Counted from the first letter of the stretch, positions 46,021 to 55,066 are shown. The stretch: DNA of 64,000 nucleotides from Croceicoccus estronivorus (GCF_001625325.1 NZ_JRQQ01000001.1:124001-188000); one strand, 5' to 3'. The notes: generated by a model not told the origin, from the letters alone. Numbers and translations: made by a program.

Positions 46021-46794
46021 TCATTTGGGCCGAAAGTTATAATCGATGCGTATCCCGACCCATTCCCCAACCATCGACCGCCCGCCGATCCGCGGGGGTC
46101 GAACACGAAACTGCCATGATGCGGCCAACACGGCCCGAGCAATGTTGGAACCCTTGGGATATTCATCCACGATCACGCAATCGTCCACCCGGAAATCGGG
46201 AACCGTGCGACAGGCGATACGCCCCCAGCCAGGCCCCATTGCGGTCGACAGGTACCCACGCAATTCGTCGGGATAGGGTTCGCGATACCATGATGCGGCG
46301 TAGAGCGGTTCACCGTGCGGCCCCACCCCTCCGATCCGCGGAGTATCCTGAGGTCCCCCGATATCCGGCGGCCCGATTACCGGTTCACTTGTGGACGATT
46401 CTTTGGGCTGCGTCGGAGCTTTGGCGATATCGGCCGACACCATCTGATCGTGCGTCAAAGGAATCATGATGGGCCGCGTCGGGGCCGGTTCCTTCTGCTC
46501 TTCCTGCTTTGGCTCAGCCGGTTTGGGCTTGGGCGGCTGTGGCGCTTCCTTCACGCTGGGTTCGGGAGAAGGTTCTTCCGGCTGCGGTTCGGGCTCTGCA
46601 CTCACTTCGAAGGTCGACAGGGCCAGCCCCGGCTTGTCATCCTCCGTTTGCAATTGGCTCAAACTCAGCAGTGCCAGCAGAACGAGCCCTTCGATGAGAA
46701 CCGCCAGAATAATGCCGGTCGCACGACGCCCGAAATCCGCACGAAACCGCGCGGGCAAGATACCGGAAAGCACACCGTTCTGCTTGAACAACAA
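46021..46794 (-). CDS. TonB-like energy transducer
   Basis: 257 residues: N-terminal membrane anchor (GIILAVLIEGLVLLALLSLS), a long Pro/Glu/Lys-rich periplasmic rod (PEPQPEEPSPEPSVKEAPQP and onward), and a C-terminal domain that resembles TonB in the WQFRVRPPRIGGRSMVGEWVGIRIDYNF end but lacks a clear YP motif at the family position. It has a cysteine pair (ACRTVP, DDCVIV). No exbB/exbD is adjacent. Might be a TonB paralogue or a sphingomonad-specific envelope linker. Confidence 0.75.
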   Translation of the reverse strand: MLFKQNGVLSGILPARFRADFGRRATGIILAVLIEGLVLLALLSLSQLQTEDDKPGLALSTFEVSAEPEPQPEEPSPEPSVKEAPQPPKPKPAEPKQEEQKEPAPTRPIMIPLTHDQMVSADIAKAPTQPKESSTSEPVIGPPDIGGPQDTPRIGGVGPHGEPLYAASWYREPYPDELRGYLSTAMGPGWGRIACRTVPDFRVDDCVIVDEYPKGSNIARAVLAASWQFRVRPPRIGGRSMVGEWVGIRIDYNFRPK

Positions 46795-47021
46795 AAAACG
46801 ACTCTAATAGCCGCGCCCCGACCGAACCAAGCCAATCACGCGTTTGTTACGAGGACAGGATGTGCCCATCTGAAGTTCTGTGAATGAACCTCAGCTTACA
46901 GAAATAGACCTGTTCCACGAGATCAGGCAAATTCCGCGAGCGCCAAACGCCACGAATGCATCCACAATCGCGATAACTGGCACTCAGCGCGGCGATACCT
47001 TGGACGCTACCAGAGTTACTC
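46795..47021. other. 227-base gap between the TonB-like and HerA genes
   Basis: No convincing gene. A 75-codon plus-strand frame (46880-47107) runs into the HerA coding sequence antisense and is rejected. The stretch is somewhat AT-richer than its surroundings and holds the promoter region of the TonB-like gene. Confidence 0.4.
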
Positions 47022-48761
47022 TTACCGTCCCTGGGCCCGCCAACGCGACACTGTGCGGAACACCGCTTCCTCGTCCCCGTTGCCATTGGCACGCCAAAGC
47101 TCCGTGAATGAGGGATCCTCGGACGCCGGACGCCGCATTTCATCAAGGTCGTCGAAACTCACGCGGATGGGGATAGACACACCTTCTCCGCAAATGATGC
47201 ACTCACGGTTACGCAGAGCAGGAATGGAATCGAGGAAGCCCCGCGCGCCTTCCGGCATGGCCGCTTTCACGAACGATTGGTCCCGGTCGTTGTTGAGACG
47301 CATCGAAATGATCGTACCGCACTGCGACAGGACACCTTCCGCAAGGTCCGATGGACGCTGGGTAATCAGACCAAGCGAAATACCGTATTTACGCCCTTCC
47401 TTGGCGATACGCGACAGGATGCGCCCCACAGAGGAACCGTCCGCATTCTTTTCGTTTGGAACATAACGGTGAGCTTCTTCGCAAACCAGCAGGATCGGGC
47501 GCGTACGCTCCTCCCGTCCCCAGACCGCGAAATCGAATACGAGACGGCTGAGAACCGCCACGACGGTGGAAGTCACGTCGGATGGCACGCCCGATACGTC
47601 GATGATCGAGATCGGCTTCCCCTCGGTCGGCATGCGGAAGATCTTGGCGATGAATTCCGCCATCGTATCCCCCACCAGCATACCCGAAAACAGGAACTGA
47701 TAACGCGGATCGGCTTTCAATTCGTCGATCTTGCTTCTGATCCGCTGGTAAGGCGCCGTCGACGTCGCCTTTTCGAGCTTGCCCATTTCCGTCTGGAGAA
47801 TGTTGGTCAGGTCCGACAGCAAATACGGAATCGGGGAATCCACGGTGATCTTGCCCATGCCTTCCGCCAGACGGTTTTTGGCCCGTGCCTGCAGCAGGCA
47901 CTTGGCCAGAATATCCGCGTCCACCTGCCGGTCGTTTCCGGTCGCGGTGAGAAGAATTTCGCAGTGTTCCTCGAAATTCATCAGCCAGTACGGCATCTGC
48001 AGGTTCGACACGTCGAGCAACATGCCATTGCCCTTGAATGCGTGGGCATATTCGCCGTGCGGATCGATCATCAGGATATGACCATTGGGCGCGGCATCGC
48101 AGATCCGGTGCAGGATCAAGGCCGCAGCAGTCGACTTACCGGTACCGGTCGACCCCAGCAGGGCGAAGTGTTTGCCCAGCATCGAATCGATATAAAGCCC
48201 GGCGCGAATATCTTCGGTCGGGAACACAGTGCCGATCTGGACACTCGACCGTCCGTCGCTGGCATAGATCTGGCGCAAGTCAGCGGAAGTAGCAGGGTAA
48301 ACCAGCGCACCGGGGATCGGGTAGCGTGTAACACCGCGACGGAAACCATGGATCCGATGAGTCAGTTTTTCCTGTTCGCCTTCACCAAGGAAATCGATGC
48401 TGGCGATGATCCCGTCCTTGTTGCGGGCATCCTTCTTCTGCGTGCGAACACTGGCAAGCAGCCAGCTGTCACCCACACGAATCTTGATCTGGCTGCCGAC
48501 CTGGCCGGCCAGTGCAACGGACGGATCGGCATCCTCCGAGCATTCGTTGAGCCGTTGCAGATCGAGCGCAATCTGGGACGAGGAACCGGCGATTTCCAGC
48601 ACAACGCCAATGGGCATTGATGCATTTTCCCCTGCATCCGCCGACACCCTCATTGCAGGGGTTGCGGATTGGGGCCGTCCTGCCACTGTTGCGCTGGCTG
48701 AACCCGCGGCCTGCCCACCGGGGAACGCCTGAAATCCGTCCTGATTGCTCATTTCGTTCAT
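47022..48761 (-). CDS. HerA/FtsK-type hexameric ATPase
   Basis: 579 residues from the second Met (MNEMSNQDG). HAS-barrel-like N-terminal part, then a HerA-type ATPase: Walker A LLGSTGTGKSTAAALILHRI, the signature MIDPHGEYAHAF, Walker B ILLVCEEAHRYVPNE, and the sensor region SRIAKEGRKYGISLGLITQRPSDLAEGVLSQCG (split). HerA usually pairs with NurA nuclease in DNA end resection or with other effectors in defence; no nuclease gene is adjacent here. Lies downstream of the TIGR02186-like and TauE genes. Confidence 0.87.
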   Translation of the reverse strand: MNEMSNQDGFQAFPGGQAAGSASATVAGRPQSATPAMRVSADAGENASMPIGVVLEIAGSSSQIALDLQRLNECSEDADPSVALAGQVGSQIKIRVGDSWLLASVRTQKKDARNKDGIIASIDFLGEGEQEKLTHRIHGFRRGVTRYPIPGALVYPATSADLRQIYASDGRSSVQIGTVFPTEDIRAGLYIDSMLGKHFALLGSTGTGKSTAAALILHRICDAAPNGHILMIDPHGEYAHAFKGNGMLLDVSNLQMPYWLMNFEEHCEILLTATGNDRQVDADILAKCLLQARAKNRLAEGMGKITVDSPIPYLLSDLTNILQTEMGKLEKATSTAPYQRIRSKIDELKADPRYQFLFSGMLVGDTMAEFIAKIFRMPTEGKPISIIDVSGVPSDVTSTVVAVLSRLVFDFAVWGREERTRPILLVCEEAHRYVPNEKNADGSSVGRILSRIAKEGRKYGISLGLITQRPSDLAEGVLSQCGTIISMRLNNDRDQSFVKAAMPEGARGFLDSIPALRNRECIICGEGVSIPIRVSFDDLDEMRRPASEDPSFTELWRANGNGDEEAVFRTVSRWRAQGR

Positions 48762-48871
48762 GAATTTCGCCTGCGGCCTTCCTGTGATTTCAAAGGTCCG
48801 CATACCCCGTGCGGGGTTAAGATCGCGTCAATCGGGCATTGGCGCGGCTCGGGGAAAGCACGCAGGCGGCC

Positions 48872-49624
48872 TTACACGAGCGCGAACAGGCGACCTGCCA
48901 GCCAGCCCATACCAACCGACACCGCTACGACCAGCAAGCCGTAAAACAGCGACTGTTCCTGGGCGAATACCGCAACGAAGCGTTCGAAGCCGATCTTGCG
49001 CACTTCCACCTTGGCTGTCGCGGAAGCGATCACCCGGCCCTTGGTAATGGCGAAGGTTTCTGCCGTATACGTGCCTGTCTGAACACTGGAAGGGAGCGAG
49101 ATGCGCGCCTGATACAAAACTTGTTCGCTGACTTCGACGCCTTTGGAATTTTCGCTGTACAACCCTTCGCGGGCTCGCAAATCGACAAGTCCGGATGAAA
49201 AGCGCGCCTGTTCTTCCGGGTCGATTGCTCCGATGGGTGACAGTTGCAGCCAATTCAGGCCCAGTTCGTAGATTGCCGCCGTCCGCTCATCCACGATTTC
49301 GCCAATGGGACGTGACGAGGCAACCGCGAAGAACGAGGGTGCAGAACGGAAGGCCGTACTATCGGCATTGATCCAGATTCCCGCAATTTTCTGCTTTTCC
49401 CGCAGACGAATGGGCTGCGTCGGCCCCTTGAGTACGACCACGATATCATAGTCACGACCGGCCCGGGTGCCGCTCGGGTCGAGAATCGCCCCGAACAGCA
49501 GCAACTCGGTACCAGTGAAGCCTTGCCTCACCTGAATGTCATGCTGAGAGACTTCAGGCACGAGGATCGGATCGCGCGCAGCACCAAGCAGCAGCAAGGC
49601 CACCAAGGCGAACAGCATCCTCAT
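48872..49624 (-). CDS. TIGR02186-like membrane protein
   Basis: 250 residues: signal peptide (MRMLFALVALLLLGAAR), a large periplasmic beta-rich domain (ELLLFGAILDPSGTRAGRDYDIVVVLKGP in short pieces) and a C-terminal span (SLFYGLLVVAVSVGMGWLAGRL). The pattern fits the TIGR02186 family of alphaproteobacteria, whose members usually sit beside a TauE/SafE gene, as here (four-base overlap). Function unknown; a role in sulfur compound or metal export is speculation. Confidence 0.8.
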   Translation of the reverse strand: MRMLFALVALLLLGAARDPILVPEVSQHDIQVRQGFTGTELLLFGAILDPSGTRAGRDYDIVVVLKGPTQPIRLREKQKIAGIWINADSTAFRSAPSFFAVASSRPIGEIVDERTAAIYELGLNWLQLSPIGAIDPEEQARFSSGLVDLRAREGLYSENSKGVEVSEQVLYQARISLPSSVQTGTYTAETFAITKGRVIASATAKVEVRKIGFERFVAVFAQEQSLFYGLLVVAVSVGMGWLAGRLFALV

Positions 49625-50535
49625 AACGGCGCCACCGAGTAAATTTCGCTCGGCCGGAATCCAAGGCCAAAGGCCATCCGCAACGCAACCAGCAGGACGA
49701 TCGCCGCCAGAATAAAGCGCAATTTCTGAGGCTGGAACTTGCCTGCCAACTGACTGCCAATCTGCGCACCAGTGACCGAGCCAAGCAACAGGAGAACCGC
49801 AAGAACGATGTCCACTGCTTTCGTGGTCAACGAATGCATCATCGTCGATGCCATTGTCACGAACAGGATCTGGAACAGCGATGTCCCGACCACGACATTC
49901 GCGCTCATTCCGAGAATATAAAGCATCGCCGGAACGAGGATGAAGCCCCCGCCGACACCCATCAGTGTCGTCAATACCCCCACCCCCATGCCGATAGCCA
50001 GAGGCGCCAGCGGCGATATGTAGAGGCCGGAACGATAGAACCTCCAGCGCAACGGCAGGCTGGCAACGATGGGGTGGTGACGGCGCTTGCGCGGCGGCGG
50101 CGGCGCTCCCTCGCGAGCTGCCCGGATCGCCTGGATACTCTCGCGCGCCATGAGCCCGCCGATCGTGCCGAGAAGCACGACATAGAGGATATTGATAACG
50201 GTATCGATCTGCCCGACCGATTCGAGAAAATTGAACAACAGCGCGCCGATGCCCGAGCCCAAAACGCCGCCGGCGACCATGACGCCGCCCATCTGGTAAT
50301 CCACGCCGTTACGCTTGGTATAGGCAAACACTCCCGACACGCTGGCGCCGGTAACCTGGCTGGCCGCCGAAGCCGCCGCGACAGTTGGCGGAATGCCGTA
50401 GAAGATCAGCAAAGGCGTAGTGAGGAAACCGCCACCGACGCCAAACATGCCCGACAGAATTCCTGTGACCGCCCCCAAAGCAATAATAACCAGCCCATTG
50501 ACCGACAGGTTGGCGATTGGGAGGTAGACGTCCAT
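49621..50535 (-). CDS. TauE/SafE-family sulfite exporter-like permease
   Basis: 304 residues with about eight spans and the duplicated motifs GMFGVGGGFLTTPLLIFYGIP and TTLMGVGGGFILVPAMLYILG, diagnostic of TauE/SafE. Probably exports an organosulfonate or sulfite-type anion. Overlaps the TIGR02186-like gene by four bases; the NfrA-like gene lies 49 bases upstream. Confidence 0.9.
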   Translation of the reverse strand: MDVYLPIANLSVNGLVIIALGAVTGILSGMFGVGGGFLTTPLLIFYGIPPTVAAASAASQVTGASVSGVFAYTKRNGVDYQMGGVMVAGGVLGSGIGALLFNFLESVGQIDTVINILYVVLLGTIGGLMARESIQAIRAAREGAPPPPRKRRHHPIVASLPLRWRFYRSGLYISPLAPLAIGMGVGVLTTLMGVGGGFILVPAMLYILGMSANVVVGTSLFQILFVTMASTMMHSLTTKAVDIVLAVLLLLGSVTGAQIGSQLAGKFQPQKLRFILAAIVLLVALRMAFGLGFRPSEIYSVAPL

Positions 50536-50584
50536 GGCAGGTCATGCCGTAACCTACCCCAGCCATGGATTAAAGCGCTTCGAA

Positions 50585-51841
50585 TCAGAAACCGGCTGAA
50601 ATGGTCACCGCCGGACCTGATTCAGGGTCCGAATTGCCAAGAAGCCGGAAACGCCAGTCCATCGAAACACGCGACGGCACGCCTGCCACATTCAAGGATG
50701 CAGTCGCGCCTGGGCCAATGTCGAGCCGTGATGCTCCTGCCTGTGCTCCACCCCAGATTCCCCCGCCCAGGCTGAGACGTCCCCCGGCCAGTTCCAAGAC
50801 CTGTCGATCGACCCGCAGTTGTCCATCGACAAAACCTGTCCCGAAAGTCCCCCCGACATAACCGGCTTGAAGATAGGTTTCGCCAGTGAAGCCCAACGGC
50901 ATGCGGAAGGGCGGCAATTCGGTATATGCCATTGCCGCCGGGCGGTATTGGGTACCGCCTATCGGGCCACGGTAAGCACGAGCCTCGGCCGCGGCGACGA
51001 CCGGAACCGAAGCAAACGGGCGAGCGGCTAGGCCAAGAGCGATTTCGCTCTGCCTCACTTTGCCCAACGCCGTGGTCGTACGCAGATAAGCCATCGGCCG
51101 ATGCGGGCTTTGCGGCGCCAACTTGTAACGGATCACTGTTCCCGCCTGACTGCCACCATACAGCGGGCGGCCCGATGTCAGCGCCGTGGCCGATTCCTTG
51201 CGGACCAGCGACCACGCATCCATCGACCAGTGCTTGCCCCAACGACTCTTGCGGCTCTCTGCCAATCCTGGCGACAACGGAACCGGCGCCGGTGCTGCCG
51301 GTACCGTTTGCCCGCCATAGTTCGCCGCAAGGGCCGGCTCTTGCGATGCATCCCCCGGAGCAGGTCCATTGCCGATACGAGCAGCCATGCCTTCCGGCAT
51401 CAGAACATTGCCCAGCCCCGCCAGCCACACTTGCCGATAGCCCTGAGGTGGCTGTGTGCCGTTCCCCGCCTCAGCCATGTAACCGACAGGAACTCCGACC
51501 GGGATCGCAACCCTTTGCACTATCGGCAGGATCATTGGAGCCATCGCGCGAAGCCCCCCTTGCCAGGACATCACCTCAGGCATGAAAGAGTCAGGTCCGG
51601 CATAGCTACCTGCTCCAATCGCGGCCGATACCGGGCCCCGTTCGAAGCCGGTTGGAGCGGCCACTGTCTCCGGCCTCTCCACTTTGACCAACTGGACGGG
51701 TTGCGGAACTTCCGCAGCGTTCGCTTGTCCCGCCGGCCAATGCGGCGGCGTCCAGGTCAGCAATCGCAAAGCCACCCAACCGCCCAGTACGAGAGACAGG
51801 CCCCAAATCGGCTGCCCGCGCAGCCTTTCACTCAATATCAC
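50585..51841 (-). CDS. NfrA C-terminal-like envelope protein
   Basis: 418 residues. An N-terminal membrane span (GQPIWGLSLVLGGWVALRLL) and a Pro/Ala-rich region precede a C-terminal, beta-rich domain of about 220 residues (WGKHWSMDAWSLVRKESATAL, HRPMAYLRTTTALGKVRQSE, PFRMPLGFTGETYLQAGYVGG, and the end MDWRFRLLGNSDPESGPAVT with a terminal Phe, as in outer-membrane barrels). The end resembles the C-terminus of the phage N4 adsorption protein NfrA. The TPR region of full-length NfrA is missing. It overlaps the NfrB-like gene by four bases, so both work together. Confidence 0.66.
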   Translation of the reverse strand: MILSERLRGQPIWGLSLVLGGWVALRLLTWTPPHWPAGQANAAEVPQPVQLVKVERPETVAAPTGFERGPVSAAIGAGSYAGPDSFMPEVMSWQGGLRAMAPMILPIVQRVAIPVGVPVGYMAEAGNGTQPPQGYRQVWLAGLGNVLMPEGMAARIGNGPAPGDASQEPALAANYGGQTVPAAPAPVPLSPGLAESRKSRWGKHWSMDAWSLVRKESATALTSGRPLYGGSQAGTVIRYKLAPQSPHRPMAYLRTTTALGKVRQSEIALGLAARPFASVPVVAAAEARAYRGPIGGTQYRPAAMAYTELPPFRMPLGFTGETYLQAGYVGGTFGTGFVDGQLRVDRQVLELAGGRLSLGGGIWGGAQAGASRLDIGPGATASLNVAGVPSRVSMDWRFRLLGNSDPESGPAVTISAGF

Positions 51842-53247
51842 GACAGTACCTTTTTCTCTGACATAAGCGCTGGGTGGGTGCGGTGTGCCGTCTTCTCCCA
51901 GTGCGGAGGTTCTCCCCTGAGCGTCCGCCAGTAAGCGGACAGCGCCCTGTGCCCGGCCATGATTGCGATGATGTTGGAAACGGGGATCCGGAGAACCGCC
52001 AACAGGCCCTCCATCAGGCCATATTCGCGTGTTGCGAACACAAATCGCCAGCCGACCCGCCAGAGAAAGCTCATGAGGTTCAGCATCATCATCGTGCTGA
52101 CCACCGGCCCGGGCTCAGGCATTTCCAGCAAACCGGCGAATGTGGCGAAGACTATCACAGCAGCCACGATCAGGAACAGATAGGCCGCGGTCAGGACAAA
52201 AGCAGCGAAAGGCCCGCGACGGTCGCGCAAGCGCATCCAGCGTTCGCCCAGCTGCCCACTCCAGCCCATCCGGTCCCAGCCCTGAAAGGCAATCCCGTGG
52301 ATCCAGCGGGTCTTCTGTCTGACCGCTTCGGACAGACTCGCCGGGAAACATGCCCGCGTCGCCACCAACCTGCCATCGGTTCCCCGTGCACGCAGGAAGG
52401 TCGACTTGCCTCCGATCTCCGAAATCTTGAGCCCCAATTCGTAGTCTTCGGTCAGGCTCCTGCTCGCGAACGGCGCCTCCGGCATTCCATTGCGACGGGC
52501 CACACGGTCCAGCACATCGCGATCGAACGCGCAGCCGACGCCGGCAGCCGGCAAACCGACCCCCAGTGCATTGCGAACCACCATCGACTTGCCATGGGCC
52601 TCGGCGAATTCATCGCAGTAATGCCCGGAAATCCAGCGCGAATCAGCTTGTGGTTCAGGCAGCACCGGTATCTGGACGAAGTCGTATTTCCGCATTGCCC
52701 GGTCCAGCAATGGAAGAGCTGCTGCATCAACCATGTCTTCCGCGTCGTGCAACAGGACCATTCGCGCGCGCGTGCAATTCCGTTCTTCATCTTCGCGCAG
52801 GGCGGAAAACAGACGATTGAGGCAATCCGCCTTGCTGGTAGGCCCGGCACGGTCGTGAATGACCAGACGCAGGCGCGGATCGCCGTTACCCGCACGCACC
52901 ACGGCCCACGCCGTTTCCGGGTCGTTGCTGTAACATCCAACATAGATGCGCAGTTCAGCCTGAGGCCACGCAGCCAGCATGTGCGCAACAGTGGCGCCAA
53001 TAACTTCGGCTTCCTGCCAGGCCGGAATCATCACAGCCGCAGTGCCCAGCAATGGCTGGCCCGACAATTCGGCCCGGTCGACTTTCATCGTCCGCGCCTT
53101 GCCTGTCAATTTGACCCACAGGTAATAGAGATCGATAGCGATATCGTCTAACGTACCGATCAGAAAAAACACCCCGGCAAACAGCAGCAGCTCATAGCCT
53201 GCGAGCGCCACCAGTTGTACAAGGGAATAGACCCCGAAGATCGTCAT
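51838..53247 (-). CDS. NfrB-like family 2 glycosyltransferase
   Basis: 469 residues. N-terminal spans followed by the NfrB-like LDDIAIDLYYLWVK, then a GT2 domain: VMIPAWQEAEVIGATVAHML, LLHDAEDMVDAAALPLLDRA (DxD-like), LTEDYELGLKI and QKTRWIHGIAFQGW (QxxRW). C-terminal spans and a short soluble end. In E. coli NfrB (about 745 residues) the C-terminus carries a c-di-GMP-binding MshEN domain that controls synthesis of the N4 receptor polysaccharide; here that region is absent. Confidence 0.82.
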   Translation of the reverse strand: MTIFGVYSLVQLVALAGYELLLFAGVFFLIGTLDDIAIDLYYLWVKLTGKARTMKVDRAELSGQPLLGTAAVMIPAWQEAEVIGATVAHMLAAWPQAELRIYVGCYSNDPETAWAVVRAGNGDPRLRLVIHDRAGPTSKADCLNRLFSALREDEERNCTRARMVLLHDAEDMVDAAALPLLDRAMRKYDFVQIPVLPEPQADSRWISGHYCDEFAEAHGKSMVVRNALGVGLPAAGVGCAFDRDVLDRVARRNGMPEAPFASRSLTEDYELGLKISEIGGKSTFLRARGTDGRLVATRACFPASLSEAVRQKTRWIHGIAFQGWDRMGWSGQLGERWMRLRDRRGPFAAFVLTAAYLFLIVAAVIVFATFAGLLEMPEPGPVVSTMMMLNLMSFLWRVGWRFVFATREYGLMEGLLAVLRIPVSNIIAIMAGHRALSAYWRTLRGEPPHWEKTAHRTHPALMSEKKVLS

Positions 53248-53338
53248 CCACTACCCCCCTGTTGATGACGTGCCCAAGCGTGCCTAACCTAGTCAATGGG
53301 TGCTTGCAACGCGCAAACAATTGCGAAAAAGGACGAAT

Positions 53339-54532
53339 ATGACTTCGCCCCGCTTATCACTGACCACTGCCATCCGCCCGTTCAAGGCTCTTTTCGTTAG
53401 CGATGCCTTCGAAGGCGTGCTTCTGATAATGGTGGCTGCTGCGGCTATGGCAGTGGCGAATTCGCCATTCGCGCACGAATATCATGTTCTGTTCCACGGC
53501 ACCTTGCCCTGGACCCCGATCGGCAAGCTCAACAACCTGCACCTGTGGATCAACGACGCGTTGATGGCGATCTTCTTTTTCGTCGTCGGCCTGGAAGTGA
53601 AACGCGAGATTGTGGCGGGGGAACTGTCCGATGCCCGGCAACGGCGCCTGCCCATATTTGCCGCAATCGCTGGCATGGCCATTCCCGCAGCAGTCTATTT
53701 CACCCTTTCAGGCGGCGATCCGCAACTGAACCGTGGGTGGGCGATTCCCGCGGCGACGGACATCGCCTTTGCGATGGGCGTGCTCGGCCTGCTGGGCAGT
53801 CGCGTACCTGGGCCGCTGCGGCTGTTTCTGCTCACCGTCGCCATCGTGGATGACATCGGGGCGGTACTGATCATCGCCTTGTTCTACACGGCCAACCTGA
53901 AGCTGGCCTGGCTCTTCGCCGCACTGTTGGTCTTCGGCGTAATGTTCGCCTTCAACCGAATGAAAGTGACCAGCCTCTGGCCCTTCATAATCGCGGCGCT
54001 CGTGCTGTGGTACTGCGTACTCAATTCCGGCATCCATGCCACGATAGCCGGTGTCGTGGCCGCTCTAGCCATCCCTATGCGCAAACGTGACGGGCATTCC
54101 ATGCTGGAACAGCTGGAGCACGGTCTGGTCCGTTGGAACGCCTATCTGGTCGTGCCGATATTCGGTTTTGCCAACGCGGGGGTCGCCCTTGCGGGAATTG
54201 GCCTCGAAGGGGTGCTTGCCCCTCTCCCCCTCGCAATCGCTGGCGGTCTCGTGATCGGTAAGCAGGCAGGAATTTTCGCGGCCATTTTCATTGCCGACAA
54301 GATCGGGTTTGCCCGGCGGCCTGACGAATCCACATGGGTGCAAATCTGGGGTGTCACGATCCTGTGTGGCATCGGCTTCACCATGAGCCTGTTTATCGCC
54401 GCACTGGCGTTCCCCCGTTATCCATTGCTGGTGGAGGAAGCCAAGCTCGGCATTCTGGGTGGCTCGGTCATATCGGCGATCATGGGCTACTGCGTGCTGC
54501 GTTTCGCCCCTGCCACCCGAAAGGGCGTCTGA
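53339..54532 (+). CDS. nhaA: Na+/H+ antiporter NhaA
   Basis: Sodium/proton antiporter, 397 residues and about 12 spans. Diagnostic blocks: NDALMAIFFFVVGLEVKREIV, GWAIPAATDIAFAMGVLGLLG, LFLLTVAIVDDIGAVLIIALFY (the two adjacent Asp), and the C-terminal TILCGIGFTMSLFIAALAF. The ATG at 53339 follows AAAAAGGACGAAT; a 13-codon extension is rejected. Converges with the VOC gene, four bases apart. Confidence 0.96.
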   Translation: MTSPRLSLTTAIRPFKALFVSDAFEGVLLIMVAAAAMAVANSPFAHEYHVLFHGTLPWTPIGKLNNLHLWINDALMAIFFFVVGLEVKREIVAGELSDARQRRLPIFAAIAGMAIPAAVYFTLSGGDPQLNRGWAIPAATDIAFAMGVLGLLGSRVPGPLRLFLLTVAIVDDIGAVLIIALFYTANLKLAWLFAALLVFGVMFAFNRMKVTSLWPFIIAALVLWYCVLNSGIHATIAGVVAALAIPMRKRDGHSMLEQLEHGLVRWNAYLVVPIFGFANAGVALAGIGLEGVLAPLPLAIAGGLVIGKQAGIFAAIFIADKIGFARRPDESTWVQIWGVTILCGIGFTMSLFIAALAFPRYPLLVEEAKLGILGGSVISAIMGYCVLRFAPATRKGV

Positions 54533-54536
54533 TACG

Positions 54537-54989
54537 TTACCAGGTTCCGGTATTCTCCATACTGCTCCAGGGCTCGCGCGGCTCCAGCCTTCCGTTCTGC
54601 AGCAGTTCGACGGAGATTCCATCGGGCGATTTGATGAAAGCCATATGCCCGTCCCGCGGCGGGCGATGAACTGTGTGACCAGCATCCAGCACACGCTGGC
54701 AGGTCGCATAGATATCTTCCACCTGGAAGGCGACATGCCCGAAATTTCGGCCGCCTGCGTATGTTTCCGGCGCGCTGCCGTCTTCTGGCGGCCAGTTGTA
54801 GGTCAGTTCGAGTTGAGCGGTATTTTCCTGCCCCGGAGCCGCGAGAAAGATCAGCGTAAAACGCCCTTCGGGTGAATCGTGACGGCTCACCTCCTGCAAC
54901 CCGATCAAGTTGAAAAAGCCGATCGTCGCGTCAGGGTCCGTCACCCGAATCATGGTATGAAGATACTTCACCAAGACCATAAACTCCAT
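54537..54989 (-). CDS. gloA: VOC-family protein (lactoylglutathione lyase-like)
   Basis: 150-residue vicinal-oxygen-chelate protein resembling glyoxalase I: YLHTMIRVTDPDATIGFFNLIG with the first metal His, FTLIFLAAPGQENTAQLELTY (Glu), YAGGRNFGHVAFQVEDIY (His) and GISVELLQNGR (Glu). The four metal ligands are in place. It probably detoxifies methylglyoxal with glutathione; the symbol is by similarity only. Confidence 0.82.
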   Translation of the reverse strand: MEFMVLVKYLHTMIRVTDPDATIGFFNLIGLQEVSRHDSPEGRFTLIFLAAPGQENTAQLELTYNWPPEDGSAPETYAGGRNFGHVAFQVEDIYATCQRVLDAGHTVHRPPRDGHMAFIKSPDGISVELLQNGRLEPREPWSSMENTGTW

Positions 54990-55022
54990 TCATCTACGTT
55001 AAAGAACGGTTCATCGACATTG

Positions 55023-55041
55023 TAAGATGATTTGCATCTTA
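55023..55041. promoter_or_regulatory. Inverted repeat TAAGATG-N5-CATCTTA between VOC and SIMPL genes
   Basis: Perfect 7-base inverted repeat in the 77-base divergent gap, AT-rich, about 25 bases before the SIMPL start. Position suits an operator affecting one or both genes. No adjacent regulator. Confidence 0.4.
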
Positions 55042-55066
55042 TGCGCGCCGACAGGGAGACCCCATC

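Noticed and set aside
46880-47107. A 75-codon plus-strand frame in the TonB-like/HerA gap
   Set aside because: It runs antisense into HerA coding sequence, has no ribosome binding site and no recognisable pattern.
47277-48620. A 447-codon plus-strand frame opposite the HerA-type gene
   Set aside because: Same reasoning: the HerA ATPase motifs are on the minus strand.
48790-48871. tRNA gene upstream of the HerA gene, suggested by a small hairpin and T-loop-like wording
   Set aside because: No cloverleaf could be built; the stretch is the end of the TIGR02186-like gene and a short spacer.
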